From: Oscillospiraceae bacterium
GTDB lineage: Bacteria; Bacillota; Clostridia; Oscillospirales; Oscillospiraceae
Direction of reading: 5' to 3'
DNA: 8,819 bases
Assembly: GCA_017405545.1 (NCBI GenBank)
Contig: JAFRAF010000100.1
Location: 1-8,819, forward strand
Below are positions 1 to 8,187 of this stretch, piece after piece; positions within the stretch are counted from its first letter, which is position 1; each line of letters starts with the position of its first letter. A program made the position numbers and the translations under genes. Below the pieces are notes generated by a model. The model was not told the origin of the DNA, made no database searches, and was given only the letters and a program-made list of their open reading frames with translations.

Positions 1-725
1 CCGTAGCAGCGTCCGGTGCTGGTGAAGAACATGATAAAGTCGTGGGATGAGGCGGTGAACAGGGTCTCTGCGTAGTCCTCGTCCCTGAGGCTCTGGGCCT
101 TGATGCCCTTGCCGCCCCGCCTCTGGGCGGTGTAGTCGCTGGCGGGCATGCGCTTTATATAGCCCGCGTGGCTGAGGGTGTAGACGCAGGCCTCCTCCTC
201 GATGAGGTCCTCGAAGTCTATCTCGTCCTCCACGTCCTGTATCTCGGTCTTGCGGTCGTCCCCGTACTTCTCCTTCAGCTCAAGCAGCTCGTCCTTCAGA
301 ACGCCCTTGATGAGCTCCGGGTCGGCCAGCAGGGAGTTATAGTAGGCTATGCGTTCCTCCAGCTCCCGGTACTCATTGTGCAGCTTTTCCCGGTTGAGGC
401 GCTGAAGGGCGATGAGACGCATGTCGCATATGGCCTGGGCCTGTACCTCGGACAGGTCGAAGCGGGCCATAAGGTTCTGCTTGGCGTCGTCGTAGGAGTT
501 CCTGATGATGCGTATGACCTCGTCTATGTTGTCCTGGGCTATGATGAGGCCCTCCAGAAGATGGGCCCGCTCCCTGGCCTTTTTCAGCTCATGGCGGGTG
601 CGGCGGGTGATTACCTCCTCCTGGAAGGTGAGGTACTCGTCGATGATGTGCCGCAGGGACAGTATCCTGGGCTGGGTCTGGTTCTGCACCAGGGCCAGCA
701 TGTTTATGCTGAAGGTGGTCTGCGG
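1..725 (-). pseudogene. gyrA: DNA gyrase subunit A, in-frame continuation after the TAG, cut by the window edge
   Basis: Reading the same minus-strand frame past the TAG gives 241 codons with no further stop. They begin PQTTFSINMLALVQNQ, a close match to the conserved GyrA segment that follows the tower. Then come the coiled-coil and dimer-gate region (for example ELKKARERAHLLEGLIIA and EVQAQAICDMRL) and the KDELLELKEKYGDDRKTEI linker typical of GyrA. The C-terminal wrapping domain follows, with an exact GyrA-box QRRGGKG at 105-125. The GyrA-box distinguishes gyrase from topoisomerase IV (ParC). The segment ends at GRCY, at the start of a beta-pinwheel blade, because the window ends; it is not truncated biologically as far as can be seen. 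No ribosome-binding site precedes the first internal ATG (699-701), so independent translation is unlikely. It is labelled pseudogene only because of the upstream TAG. If the TAG is an error or is suppressed, 1-1736 is one normal gyrA. Confidence 0.8.
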
Positions 726-728
726 CTA
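726..728 (-). other. In-frame TAG codon inside gyrA
   Basis: On the coding strand the local sequence is ACC TAG CCG CAG ACC. Homologues at this point typically read T-Q-L/M-Q (E. coli-like) or T-A-L-Q (B. subtilis-like). TAG is one transition from CAG (Gln), and the following CCG (Pro) is one transition from CTG (Leu), so two adjacent codons are unusual. Nothing else in the gene is disturbed. dnaA and gyrB both end with TAG at their expected C-termini. Confidence 0.95.
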
Positions 729-1736
729 GGTCTGGGTCAGCAGCGTGTTCAGCACCACCTGGGCGTTGGCGTCTCTCTTGAGCTCGATCACTAGGCGCAT
801 GCCGTTTCTGTCGGATTCGTCACGCAGGTCGGATATGCCCTCCAGCCGCTTGTCCTTCACCTGATCGGCGATGGCGGCGATGAGCATGCGCTTGTTTACC
901 TGATAGGGCAGCTCCGTTACGATGATGCGTGTGCGGTGGTCCTTGCCGTACTCCTCGAACTCGGTGCGGGCCCTGACCCTTATCCTGCCCCGGCCGGTGG
1001 CGTAGGCCTGGCGTATGCCTGCCCTGCCCATGATGATGCCCTTTGTGGGGAAGTCCGGGCCGGACACGTGTTCCATCAGCTCAAAGACGCTGGCCTCCGG
1101 GTTTTCCAGCACGCAGACGCAGGCGTCGATTATCTCCCGCAGGTTGTGGGGCGGGATATTGGTAGCCATGCCAACGGCGATGCCCGCGGAGCCGTTCACC
1201 AGCAGGTTGGGGAAGCGGCTGGGCAGTATGATGGGCTCCTGCCTGGTCTCGTCGAAGTTGGGCAGGAAGTCCACGGTCTCTTTATCTATATCCCGCAGCA
1301 TCTCCCCGGCCATTCTGGCCATTCTGGCCTCGGTATACCTGTAGGCCGCGGGGGGATCTCCGTCCACGGAGCCGAAGTTGCCGTGGCCGTCGATGAGGGG
1401 ATAGCGCATGGAGAAGTCCTGAGCCAGACGCACCAGCGCGTCGTAGACTGAGGCGTCGCCGTGGGGGTGATAGCGGCCCAGCACGTCGCCCACGGCGGTG
1501 GCGCACTTGCGGAAGGGTCTCTCATGGGTTAGGTTGTCCTCGTACATGGCGTAGAGTATGCGCCTGTGCACGGGCTTCAAGCCGTCTCTCACGTCCGGGA
1601 GGGCCCGGCCCACGATTACGGACATGGCGTACTCGATATAGCTCTTTTTCATCTCGCCCACGAGCTCGGTGTCATGTATCACCTGATCCGGAAAAGCAAT
1701 GTCCTCCGGCTTGTAGTCCTTGTTCTTATGTGCCAT
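726..1736 (-). CDS. gyrA: DNA gyrase subunit A, N-terminal part up to an in-frame TAG
   Basis: This is the breakage-reunion subunit of DNA gyrase, which with GyrB introduces negative supercoils using ATP. The N-terminal 336 residues are visible. They include the winged-helix domain with the catalytic Tyr (about Y134, in the RYTEARM motif), the helix carrying [16 protein letters not shown] (residues 89-104), and the start of the tower domain. The ATG at 1734-1736 is preceded by GGAGGTGA with a 9-nt gap, and that ribosome site abuts the gyrB stop codon, so the two subunits are probably co-translated. The reading frame meets TAG at 726-728, although GyrA proteins are usually over 800 residues. 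The frame continues past the TAG (see 1-725), so this is an interrupted gene and not a genuine short protein. A 336-residue product would lack the coiled coil, dimer gate and DNA-wrapping domain and should not work as a gyrase. The residue equivalent to E. coli Ser83 is Ala95. Identity as gyrA is very sure; its coding state is uncertain. Confidence 0.9.
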   Translation of the reverse strand: MAHKNKDYKPEDIAFPDQVIHDTELVGEMKKSYIEYAMSVIVGRALPDVRDGLKPVHRRILYAMYEDNLTHERPFRKCATAVGDVLGRYHPHGDASVYDALVRLAQDFSMRYPLIDGHGNFGSVDGDPPAAYRYTEARMARMAGEMLRDIDKETVDFLPNFDETRQEPIILPSRFPNLLVNGSAGIAVGMATNIPPHNLREIIDACVCVLENPEASVFELMEHVSGPDFPTKGIIMGRAGIRQAYATGRGRIRVRARTEFEEYGKDHRTRIIVTELPYQVNKRMLIAAIADQVKDKRLEGISDLRDESDRNGMRLVIELKRDANAQVVLNTLLTQT

Positions 1737-1742
1737 TTACCC

Positions 1743-1749
1743 TCACCTC

Positions 1750-1750
<1 letters not shown>
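1743..1750 (-). promoter_or_regulatory. gyrA ribosome-binding site, abutting the gyrB stop
   Basis: The coding strand reads GGAGGTGA, nearly a full anti-Shine-Dalgarno match, 6-9 nt before the gyrA ATG. Its first base is the last base of the gyrB TAG stop codon. Only 13 nt separate the two genes, so translational coupling that keeps A and B subunits balanced is a reasonable inference. Confidence 0.8.
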
Positions 1751-3699
<1,949 letters not shown>

Positions 3700-3960
3700 T
3701 TATTCGAAAACCCTGCTCTCGCTGCGCTTGAGTATGGTCGCTGTATTTATCTGACACAGATAGACAGTCTCCCTGCCCGCCTCCGCGCTGACGACGAAGC
3801 TGCGGGGGATGTCCTCGGCTATGTTTACAAGTCTGCCCTCTCTCTCGGCCCGGTTCAGGTATTCCACCGTGTCCCGGGAGCCCGTGGAGTTGTCCATGTC
3901 GAACACCCCTATCACCGACGCTGTGGGCAGCACCACGCCGGAGCCTATGTGAATGTACAT
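3700..3960 (-). CDS. remB: DUF370 / extracellular matrix regulator RemB-like protein (YaaB)
   Basis: This small protein of 86 residues begins MYIHIGSGVVLPTASVIGVFDMDN. That matches the DUF370 family start seen in B. subtilis YaaB (RemB), which reads MYIHLGDDFVV...IVGIFDF, and it sits in the same place between recF and gyrB. In B. subtilis RemB acts with RemA on biofilm matrix gene expression; the function in this organism is inferred only. The central SFVVSAEAGRETVYLCQINTATILKR resembles the conserved KSIVVT...IYYSPLSSSTLKKR stretch of the family. No signal peptide or membrane segment is seen, so it should be cytoplasmic. The ATG at 3958-3960 follows a purine-rich AAAGGCGG about 9 nt upstream. 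It ends in TAA, 18 nt before gyrB, so it is probably co-transcribed. Confidence 0.85.
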   Translation of the reverse strand: MYIHIGSGVVLPTASVIGVFDMDNSTGSRDTVEYLNRAEREGRLVNIAEDIPRSFVVSAEAGRETVYLCQINTATILKRSESRVFE

Positions 3961-3987
3961 ATCAACGTTCCGCCTTTCCCGGGAATA

Positions 3988-5100
3988 TCAGACGCTCTCC
4001 CCGTCCACTCTGCCCTCGTATATGGGCAGTATCCGCTCCGCGAAGCCGGAGCTGCGGTCCAGGCTGCAGCAGGTGATGAACACCTGTCCCCGGGCCGACC
4101 TGTTGAGTATGAAGCTCTGCCTGTCCTCGTCCAGCTCGGAGAGCACGTCGTCCAGCAGGAGTATGGGAGGCTCGCCCATTACCTGTGTGAATATATCCCG
4201 CTCGGCCAGCTTCACTGACAGGGCCGCCGTCCTGGTCTGGCCCTGTGAGGCGAACTTCTTGGCGCTGCGTCCGTTTATGAGTATCTCAAGGTCATCCTTA
4301 TGGGCCCCGCTCAAACATTGCATTGCGGCCCTCTCAGCCGCTCTGAGCTGCCTTAATCTGTCCAGCAGCAGGGGATAGAGCTCCGCTGGGCGCATAGACG
4401 GGTCGTCTATGACGCTGACGGTCCTGTATATTATCTCCAGCTCCTCTTTCCCGCCGGAGAAGTCCCTGTGTATCCCGGACGCTATCTCGCTCAGGCGCCG
4501 GGCGTAGCGGGCCCTGTAGTGTATGAGCCTGGCCCCGAGGGCGGCCAGCCTGTCGTCGTACTCGTCTATCAGCTCCAGCAGCCGGGGCTTTTCGGCGCTG
4601 TCCCGCAGTATGCGGGATTTGCCCTCCAGCGTCTTGCCGTAGGCCTGCAGATCCGAGCTGTAACGGGGGTATATCTGGCTGAGGGCCGAATCCATGAGCC
4701 TGCGCCGGGGGGACGAGCCCGCCTTGACTATGTGCAGGTCGTCGGGGCAGAACAAAACAGCGGCAGCGTGTTCGCTTATCTCGTCCATGTTCTTACGCCG
4801 CACGCCGTTTATCCATATTTTCCGCCGGCTCTGTCTGCTGAGCTCCAGCTTGATTTCCTTTTCCCTGTCGGAGAGCCTGGCCCGCATGGTCACCAGGGCC
4901 CCGTCGGCTGTGAAGCTTATCATCTCCGCCTCGGACCTGGCCCGAAAGGAGCGGCCCGTGGTCATGTAGTACAGGGCCTCCAGCAGATTGGTCTTGCCCT
5001 GACCGTTGGGACCCACTATAACGTTCACTCCTCCGTCGAATTCCGCCCGGAGCGAGCTTAGGTTTCTGAAGCCCTCCGCCTCGATCCCGCTTATGATCAT
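3988..5100 (-). CDS. recF: DNA replication and repair protein RecF
   Basis: RecF is an SMC-like ABC ATPase that acts with RecO and RecR to load RecA on gapped DNA and to restart stalled forks. The protein has 370 residues, normal for the family. Walker A is GPNGQGKTN (30-38). The ABC signature is ASQGQTRT (284-291). Walker B with D-loop is ILLLDDVLSELD (313-324). The region between, about 100-250, is the lobe II arm and carries FCPDDLHIVKAGSSPRRRLMD (117-137), a highly conserved RecF block. The start overlaps the yaaA stop as ATGA (ATG 5098-5100), a sign of translational coupling. It ends in TGA, 27 nt before remB. All key motifs are intact. Confidence 0.97.
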   Translation of the reverse strand: MIISGIEAEGFRNLSSLRAEFDGGVNVIVGPNGQGKTNLLEALYYMTTGRSFRARSEAEMISFTADGALVTMRARLSDREKEIKLELSRQSRRKIWINGVRRKNMDEISEHAAAVLFCPDDLHIVKAGSSPRRRLMDSALSQIYPRYSSDLQAYGKTLEGKSRILRDSAEKPRLLELIDEYDDRLAALGARLIHYRARYARRLSEIASGIHRDFSGGKEELEIIYRTVSVIDDPSMRPAELYPLLLDRLRQLRAAERAAMQCLSGAHKDDLEILINGRSAKKFASQGQTRTAALSVKLAERDIFTQVMGEPPILLLDDVLSELDEDRQSFILNRSARGQVFITCCSLDRSSGFAERILPIYEGRVDGESV

Positions 5101-5351
5101 GGCCGCGGTCCCGCGCCGACGACTATCCTGTGTCCCGCGAAGGCCACGCTGTCGCCGGGATATATCTTTTTGCCCCTCATGGTGCAGACCTCTCCGTTCA
5201 CCCGGACAAGGCCGTCCGAGATGACGCTCTTGGCCTCGCCGCCGGTGGCGGTGAGACAGGCGAACTTGAGAAGGGAATCCAGCTTTATGAACTCCGTATC
5301 TATCTCCACGGTCTCCGGGGCTTTCTCCCTGACTTTGACCTTAATTCTCAT
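5097..5351 (-). CDS. yaaA: S4-domain RNA-binding protein YaaA (RlbA-like)
   Basis: This 84-residue protein lies in the conserved dnaN-recF gap. The pattern FIKLDSLLKFACLTATGGEAKSVISDGLVRVNGEV...GKKIYPGDSVAF is the S4 RNA-binding fold, with its typical LxxxLKxxGxxxxGGxAKxxIxxGxVxVNGxxxxxRxxKxxxGD layout. In B. subtilis the protein has been linked to 50S ribosome assembly; that role is inferred here from family and position. The name must not be confused with the unrelated E. coli YaaA. The ATG (5349-5351) lies inside the last codons of dnaN (11-nt overlap) with TGAGG about 7 nt upstream. The TGA stop overlaps the recF start as ATGA. The C-terminus (HRIVVGAGPRP) is a short basic tail. Confidence 0.9.
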   Translation of the reverse strand: MRIKVKVREKAPETVEIDTEFIKLDSLLKFACLTATGGEAKSVISDGLVRVNGEVCTMRGKKIYPGDSVAFAGHRIVVGAGPRP

Positions 5352-6459
5352 GGGATTGCCTCAGTCTCACGGGCAGTATCATGTACAGGAAGTTGTCCGA
5401 ATCGTCCACCGGCAGTATGACGCAGGGGGAGATGGGGGAGTTGAGCTGCATTTTGACCTTGTCCGCCGGCACGGCCTTCAGAGCGTCCAGCATATAGCGG
5501 TTATTGAAGCCTATCTCCAGATCCCCGCCGTCTCCGTCGATGCCGCATTCGTCGCTTGCCTTGCCCAGGGCAGTTACGGACGACAGGGACAGGACCCCGT
5601 CCCCGAAGAGACAGCGCACGGGACTTTTCAGCTTGTCGGTTATGATGAGGCTGACGCGGTCCACTGTCCTGGCCAGCTCCGCCGGGACCACCTCCACGGT
5701 GAATTTGCCGGTCCTGGGTATGGCCTCTTTGTAATTCAGGAACTCGCCCTCCAGCCTGCGGGACACCAGCAGCACGTCCCCCATGGTGAAGGTCACATGC
5801 TTTTCGCCCACGGTGACGCGGACCTTGTCCTCAGAGTCGGAGAGTATGCGCTCCACCTCCGCCAGAGCCAGACCCGGCACCACGAATTTGGCCTTGAAGT
5901 CGGGCTCGGTGCCCACCTCCTCGCGCCTGAGAGCCAGGCGGAAGCCGTCCACGGCCACCACGGTGAGGGAGCAGTTCTCAACCTCAAAGAGGGCGCCCGT
6001 GTGTATGGGGCGGGCTTCATTGTCGCTGACGGCGAAGTTTGTCTGGGATATCATGGTCTTCAGCAGCTTCTGGGGCAGCTCCATGGAGCTTATATTCTCC
6101 ACAGGCGGCAGCTCGGGGAAATCCTCCGGCGATATACCGACTATATGGAATACGCTCATCCCGCAGCTTATGGTGGTCATGAGCCTGTCGTCAGACTCCA
6201 CGTTCACCACGTCGTCCGGCAGCTTGCGGATGATGTCCGAAAACAGGCGGGAGTTGAATACGATGGAGCCCGGCTCGACGACGTCGGCGGGGGTCTTCAC
6301 CCTTATGCCCGTTTTCAGGTCATAGCCTGTGACCGTGATGAATTCGCCGGCCTCAATGAGTAGTCCCTCCATAGCCGGAACGGAGCTCTTTGCCGCGGCG
6401 GCCCTTGAGGCGGTGCTCACGGCCTGGTTAAGTGTCCATTTTTCGCACGAGAATTTCAT
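5341..6459 (-). CDS. dnaN: DNA polymerase III beta subunit (sliding clamp)
   Basis: This ring-forming clamp tethers DNA polymerase III to DNA and docks ligase, MutS/L and other clamp-binding proteins. At 372 residues it has the normal bacterial clamp length of three repeated domains of about 120 residues. The start MKFSCEKWTLNQAVSTASRA, the hinge segment VVAVDGFRLALRR in domain 2, and the ending SPCVILPVDDSDNFLYMILPVRL are classic. The YMILPVRL motif near the C-terminus forms part of the clamp-binding pocket. The tail RQSHEN extends slightly past the usual end and overlaps yaaA. The ATG at 6457-6459 has AGAGGA about 9 nt upstream. The gene lies directly after the oriC-like gap and heads the compact downstream group. 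TAA stop. Confidence 0.97.
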   Translation of the reverse strand: MKFSCEKWTLNQAVSTASRAAAAKSSVPAMEGLLIEAGEFITVTGYDLKTGIRVKTPADVVEPGSIVFNSRLFSDIIRKLPDDVVNVESDDRLMTTISCGMSVFHIVGISPEDFPELPPVENISSMELPQKLLKTMISQTNFAVSDNEARPIHTGALFEVENCSLTVVAVDGFRLALRREEVGTEPDFKAKFVVPGLALAEVERILSDSEDKVRVTVGEKHVTFTMGDVLLVSRRLEGEFLNYKEAIPRTGKFTVEVVPAELARTVDRVSLIITDKLKSPVRCLFGDGVLSLSSVTALGKASDECGIDGDGGDLEIGFNNRYMLDALKAVPADKVKMQLNSPISPCVILPVDDSDNFLYMILPVRLRQSHEN

Positions 6460-6547
6460 GGTTCAAGTCCTCTTTTTATTGAGATATTTTTCAGCCGTGA
6501 CAGCCCGCCCGAGCTTCCGACTGTTTTTCGTTCTGTCGCTTCACTTC

Positions 6548-6560
6548 CGGCCGAAGGCCG
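6548..6560. repeat. Small GC hairpin in the dnaN leader
   Basis: CGGCC and GGCCG arms flank a 3-nt centre, forming a perfect 5-bp stem. It lies about 90 bp upstream of dnaN, in the likely leader. No T-run follows on either strand that would make it a clear terminator. Confidence 0.5.
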
Positions 6561-6592
6561 CTGTTCCTGCGTTTTTCCGAAATTTTTCGCTG

Positions 6593-6616
6593 TAAATAAA
6601 TATTATAAATAATTAT
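6593..6616. other. A/T-only run, candidate DNA unwinding element
   Basis: There are 24 consecutive A/T bases in an otherwise GC-rich window. The run lies 34 bp from the nearest DnaA box, with a triplet-periodic tract between. Position and composition fit the melting site of an origin. Confidence 0.6.
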
Positions 6617-6617
6617 G

Positions 6618-6641
6618 TAGCAGACGCAGACGCAGTAGTTG
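6618..6641 (+). other. Triplet-periodic tract, candidate DnaA-trio element
   Basis: On the plus strand, triplets TAG CAG ACG CAG ACG CAG TAG TTG run from the A/T run toward the TGTGGAAAA box. A 6-bp direct repeat GCAGAC occurs twice, followed by GCAG. DnaA-trios in B. subtilis are repeated triplets with a central A on the strand that carries TGTGGATAA, between the box and the melting site. Five of the eight triplets here fit (TAG or CAG). The match is degenerate and the call is inference. Confidence 0.4.
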
Positions 6642-6649
6642 GTAAAATC

Positions 6650-6658
6650 TGTGGAAAA
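6650..6658 (-). promoter_or_regulatory. DnaA box (8/9 match)
   Basis: The plus strand reads TGTGGAAAA, so the minus strand reads TTTTCCACA, one mismatch from TTATCCACA. It is the box nearest the A/T run and is nested in the left arm of a perfect hairpin (6653-6670). Confidence 0.65.
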
Positions 6659-6670
6659 CCGGAGTTTTCC
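6653..6670. repeat. Perfect inverted repeat overlapping a DnaA box
   Basis: GGAAAAC (6653-6659) and GTTTTCC (6664-6670) flank a 4-nt CGGA centre. The left arm shares six bases with the DnaA box at 6650-6658. Confidence 0.6.
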
Positions 6671-6703
6671 CGTAGACCGACGGGGAAATTCCTTTTTCTT
6701 CTC

Positions 6704-6712
6704 TGTGGATAA
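6704..6712 (-). promoter_or_regulatory. DnaA box (perfect consensus)
   Basis: The plus strand reads TGTGGATAA, so the minus strand reads the exact consensus TTATCCACA. It has the same orientation as the box at 6650, which lies 54 bp away. An 11-bp step further is TGTTGATTC, a weak half-match. Confidence 0.8.
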
Positions 6713-6811
6713 GCTGTTGATTCAACTGCTGTGACATGATTCCACATATATGTTGAGAAAAATGTTGAAGGATTTCGCGCCCTTTGCGGGCCGATTCAGG
6801 GCCTTTTCGCC

Positions 6812-8134
6812 CTATATATTTGCCGCGTTGGATTTGGCGTTGATGTTGGCGGTGATGTCCTTGATTATGGACTGCAGCTCCGGGGATTCGGTGATGCTGT
6901 CCTCCACCTTGCGTATGGAGTTTAAAACCGTGCTGTGGTCCCTTCCGCTGAAATACTCGCCGATGTCCTTCAGTGACAGGTTGGTATTCAGCCTTATCAT
7001 GTATATGGCTATCTGGCGGGCCCTTGCCACGTTTTTCATCTTGCTCTGGCCCTTTACGTCCCTGTCGGTCAGGCCGAAGTATCTGGCGGTCTCCTCGATT
7101 ATGGCCAGGGGGGTCATAATGCTCTCGTTCCGGCGGAACATGTCCTTTAAGACCTTCTCGGCCACCTGAACGTCTATCTGATTGTCCAGCAGCTCCTTGT
7201 ATGCCATGAGCTTTTTCACGGCCCCCTCGATCTGGCGGACGTTGGAGGTCATGTTGTTGGCTATGTAGTCGCACACGTCCTCCGGCAGGGTACCTCCCAT
7301 GTCCTTGGCCTTGTTCTTGATGATGGCCATGCGTGTCTCATAGTCCGGGGGCTGTATATCCGCCTGCAGGCCCGCCTCGAAGCGGGTGAGTATCCTGTCC
7401 TCCAGCAGGGATATCTCCCTGGGGGGGCGGTCGGAGGTGAACACTATCTGGTGGTTCTCCTCGTACAGGGCGTTGAAGGTGTGGAAGAACTCCTCCTGTG
7501 TGGCGCTCTTTCCGGCGATGAACTGTATGTCGTCCATGAGGAAGAAGTCGGCCTTTCTGTACTTGTCCCTGAACTCTATGTTCCGGCCGGACTGTATGGC
7601 CCCGATCAGCTCGTTGGTGAAGTCGTCGCCCTTTACGTATACGATGTTGTACTCCGGGTGGTTTTTACGCACCTCGTGCTTTATGGCGTGGAGCAGGTGG
7701 GTCTTGCCCAGACCCGAGTCCCCGTATATGAACAGGGGGTTATAGCGCTTTGTCTCCTGCCTCGCCACCGACAGGGCGGCGGCGTGGGCGAAGCTGTTGG
7801 ACTTGCCCACCACGAAGCGGTCGAAGGTGTACTCGGAGTCGTCGGCGGAGCCGGCGGTCTTGTGGGTGGCCCGGAAGCCCTCCAGCTCGTCCTCGGTGAT
7901 GACGGCGAACTCCGTATCCATGGAGAATATCTCGAACAGGGCCCTTTTTACCTGGGCGCCGAAGCGGTCCAGCAGTATGTTCTTGCTGAATATGGACGGG
8001 GCGAACACGGTGAGCGTGTTGTCCGAATAATCCAGGGCTTCACAGCCTTTGAACCAGGCGTCGATCGCGGCCCTTGTGGTGTTTTTGCTGATGATTTCTA
8101 CTACTCTTTCCCAAACCTCGTTGACTGAATTCAT
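6812..8134 (-). CDS. dnaA: Chromosomal replication initiator protein DnaA
   Basis: DnaA is the AAA+ initiator that binds DnaA boxes and melts the origin. Domain I (MNSVNEVWERVVEIISKN, to about residue 75) recruits helicase. A short linker follows (about 80-100). Domain III carries Walker A GDSGLGKTH (138-146), Walker B FFLMDDIQF (197-205) and an arginine-bearing ILTRFEAGL block (248-256). Domain IV has the DNA-binding signature GRDHSTVLNSIRKV (397-410). The start at 8132-8134 is preferred over upstream in-frame ATGs at 8207-8209 and 8162-8164: AAAGGGG lies 7 nt before it, domain I aligns from this Met, and the upstream ATGs fall upstream of, or too near, the predicted promoter and lack ribosome sites. 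From this start it is 440 residues, normal for the family. It ends in TAG at the expected C-terminus. Confidence 0.97.
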   Translation of the reverse strand: MNSVNEVWERVVEIISKNTTRAAIDAWFKGCEALDYSDNTLTVFAPSIFSKNILLDRFGAQVKRALFEIFSMDTEFAVITEDELEGFRATHKTAGSADDSEYTFDRFVVGKSNSFAHAAALSVARQETKRYNPLFIYGDSGLGKTHLLHAIKHEVRKNHPEYNIVYVKGDDFTNELIGAIQSGRNIEFRDKYRKADFFLMDDIQFIAGKSATQEEFFHTFNALYEENHQIVFTSDRPPREISLLEDRILTRFEAGLQADIQPPDYETRMAIIKNKAKDMGGTLPEDVCDYIANNMTSNVRQIEGAVKKLMAYKELLDNQIDVQVAEKVLKDMFRRNESIMTPLAIIEETARYFGLTDRDVKGQSKMKNVARARQIAIYMIRLNTNLSLKDIGEYFSGRDHSTVLNSIRKVEDSITESPELQSIIKDITANINAKSNAANI

Positions 8135-8141
8135 TGAAAAA

Positions 8142-8148
8142 CCCCTTT
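8142..8148 (-). promoter_or_regulatory. dnaA ribosome-binding site
   Basis: AAAGGGG on the coding strand lies 7 nt before the ATG at 8132-8134. It decides the dnaA start in favour of this Met over two in-frame upstream ATGs. Confidence 0.7.
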
Positions 8149-8166
8149 CTCTTTCGCGGGTCATCA

Positions 8167-8186
8167 AATCGATAATATATTCGATT
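8167..8186. repeat. Inverted repeat in the dnaA leader
   Basis: AATCGA (8167-8172) and TCGATT (8181-8186) are perfect arms around an 8-nt A/T spacer. It lies at the predicted transcription start of dnaA, just downstream of the -10 box, where an operator could act. No binding protein can be named. Confidence 0.45.
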
Positions 8187-8187
8187 A

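Larger units (their letters stand above)
6460..6811. other. dnaA-dnaN intergenic region, candidate oriC
   Basis: These 352 bp have no gene. In many Firmicutes this gap holds the replication origin or its DnaA-dependent unwinding part. Seen here are a perfect DnaA box (6704-6712), an 8/9 box (6650-6658), a 24-bp pure A/T run (6593-6616), a triplet-periodic tract (6618-6641), three TGTTGA motifs, and two small perfect hairpins (6548-6560 and 6653-6670). The box orientation and the order A/T run - triplet tract - box match the unwinding layout described for B. subtilis. That it fires as an origin is inference. The dnaN promoter must also lie here or upstream; a TATAAT on the minus strand occurs inside the A/T run, but no good -35 accompanies it. 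Confidence 0.72.

Noticed and set aside
168..794. Long plus-strand open frame opposite gyrA
   Set aside because: It is the antisense shadow of conserved gyrA sequence. It has low-complexity Leu/Val/Gly-rich composition and no family resemblance.
726..1736. Genome-wide reassignment of TAG as a sense codon
   Set aside because: dnaA and gyrB both end in TAG exactly at their normal C-termini, so TAG reads as stop here. It is kept only as a low-probability option under the gyrA finding.
4809..4817. 8/9 DnaA-box match inside recF
   Set aside because: It is a single isolated hit in conserved coding sequence with no cluster around it, so it is probably chance.
5170..6363. 397-codon plus-strand open frame opposite dnaN and yaaA
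   Set aside because: It is antisense to intact genes. The His/Gly/Gln-rich translation is typical of shadow frames.
6603..7274. 223-codon minus-strand open frame overlapping the dnaA 3' end and the oriC-like gap
   Set aside because: It is out of frame with dnaA, Gln/Arg/Gly-rich with no recognisable domain, and covers the DnaA boxes.
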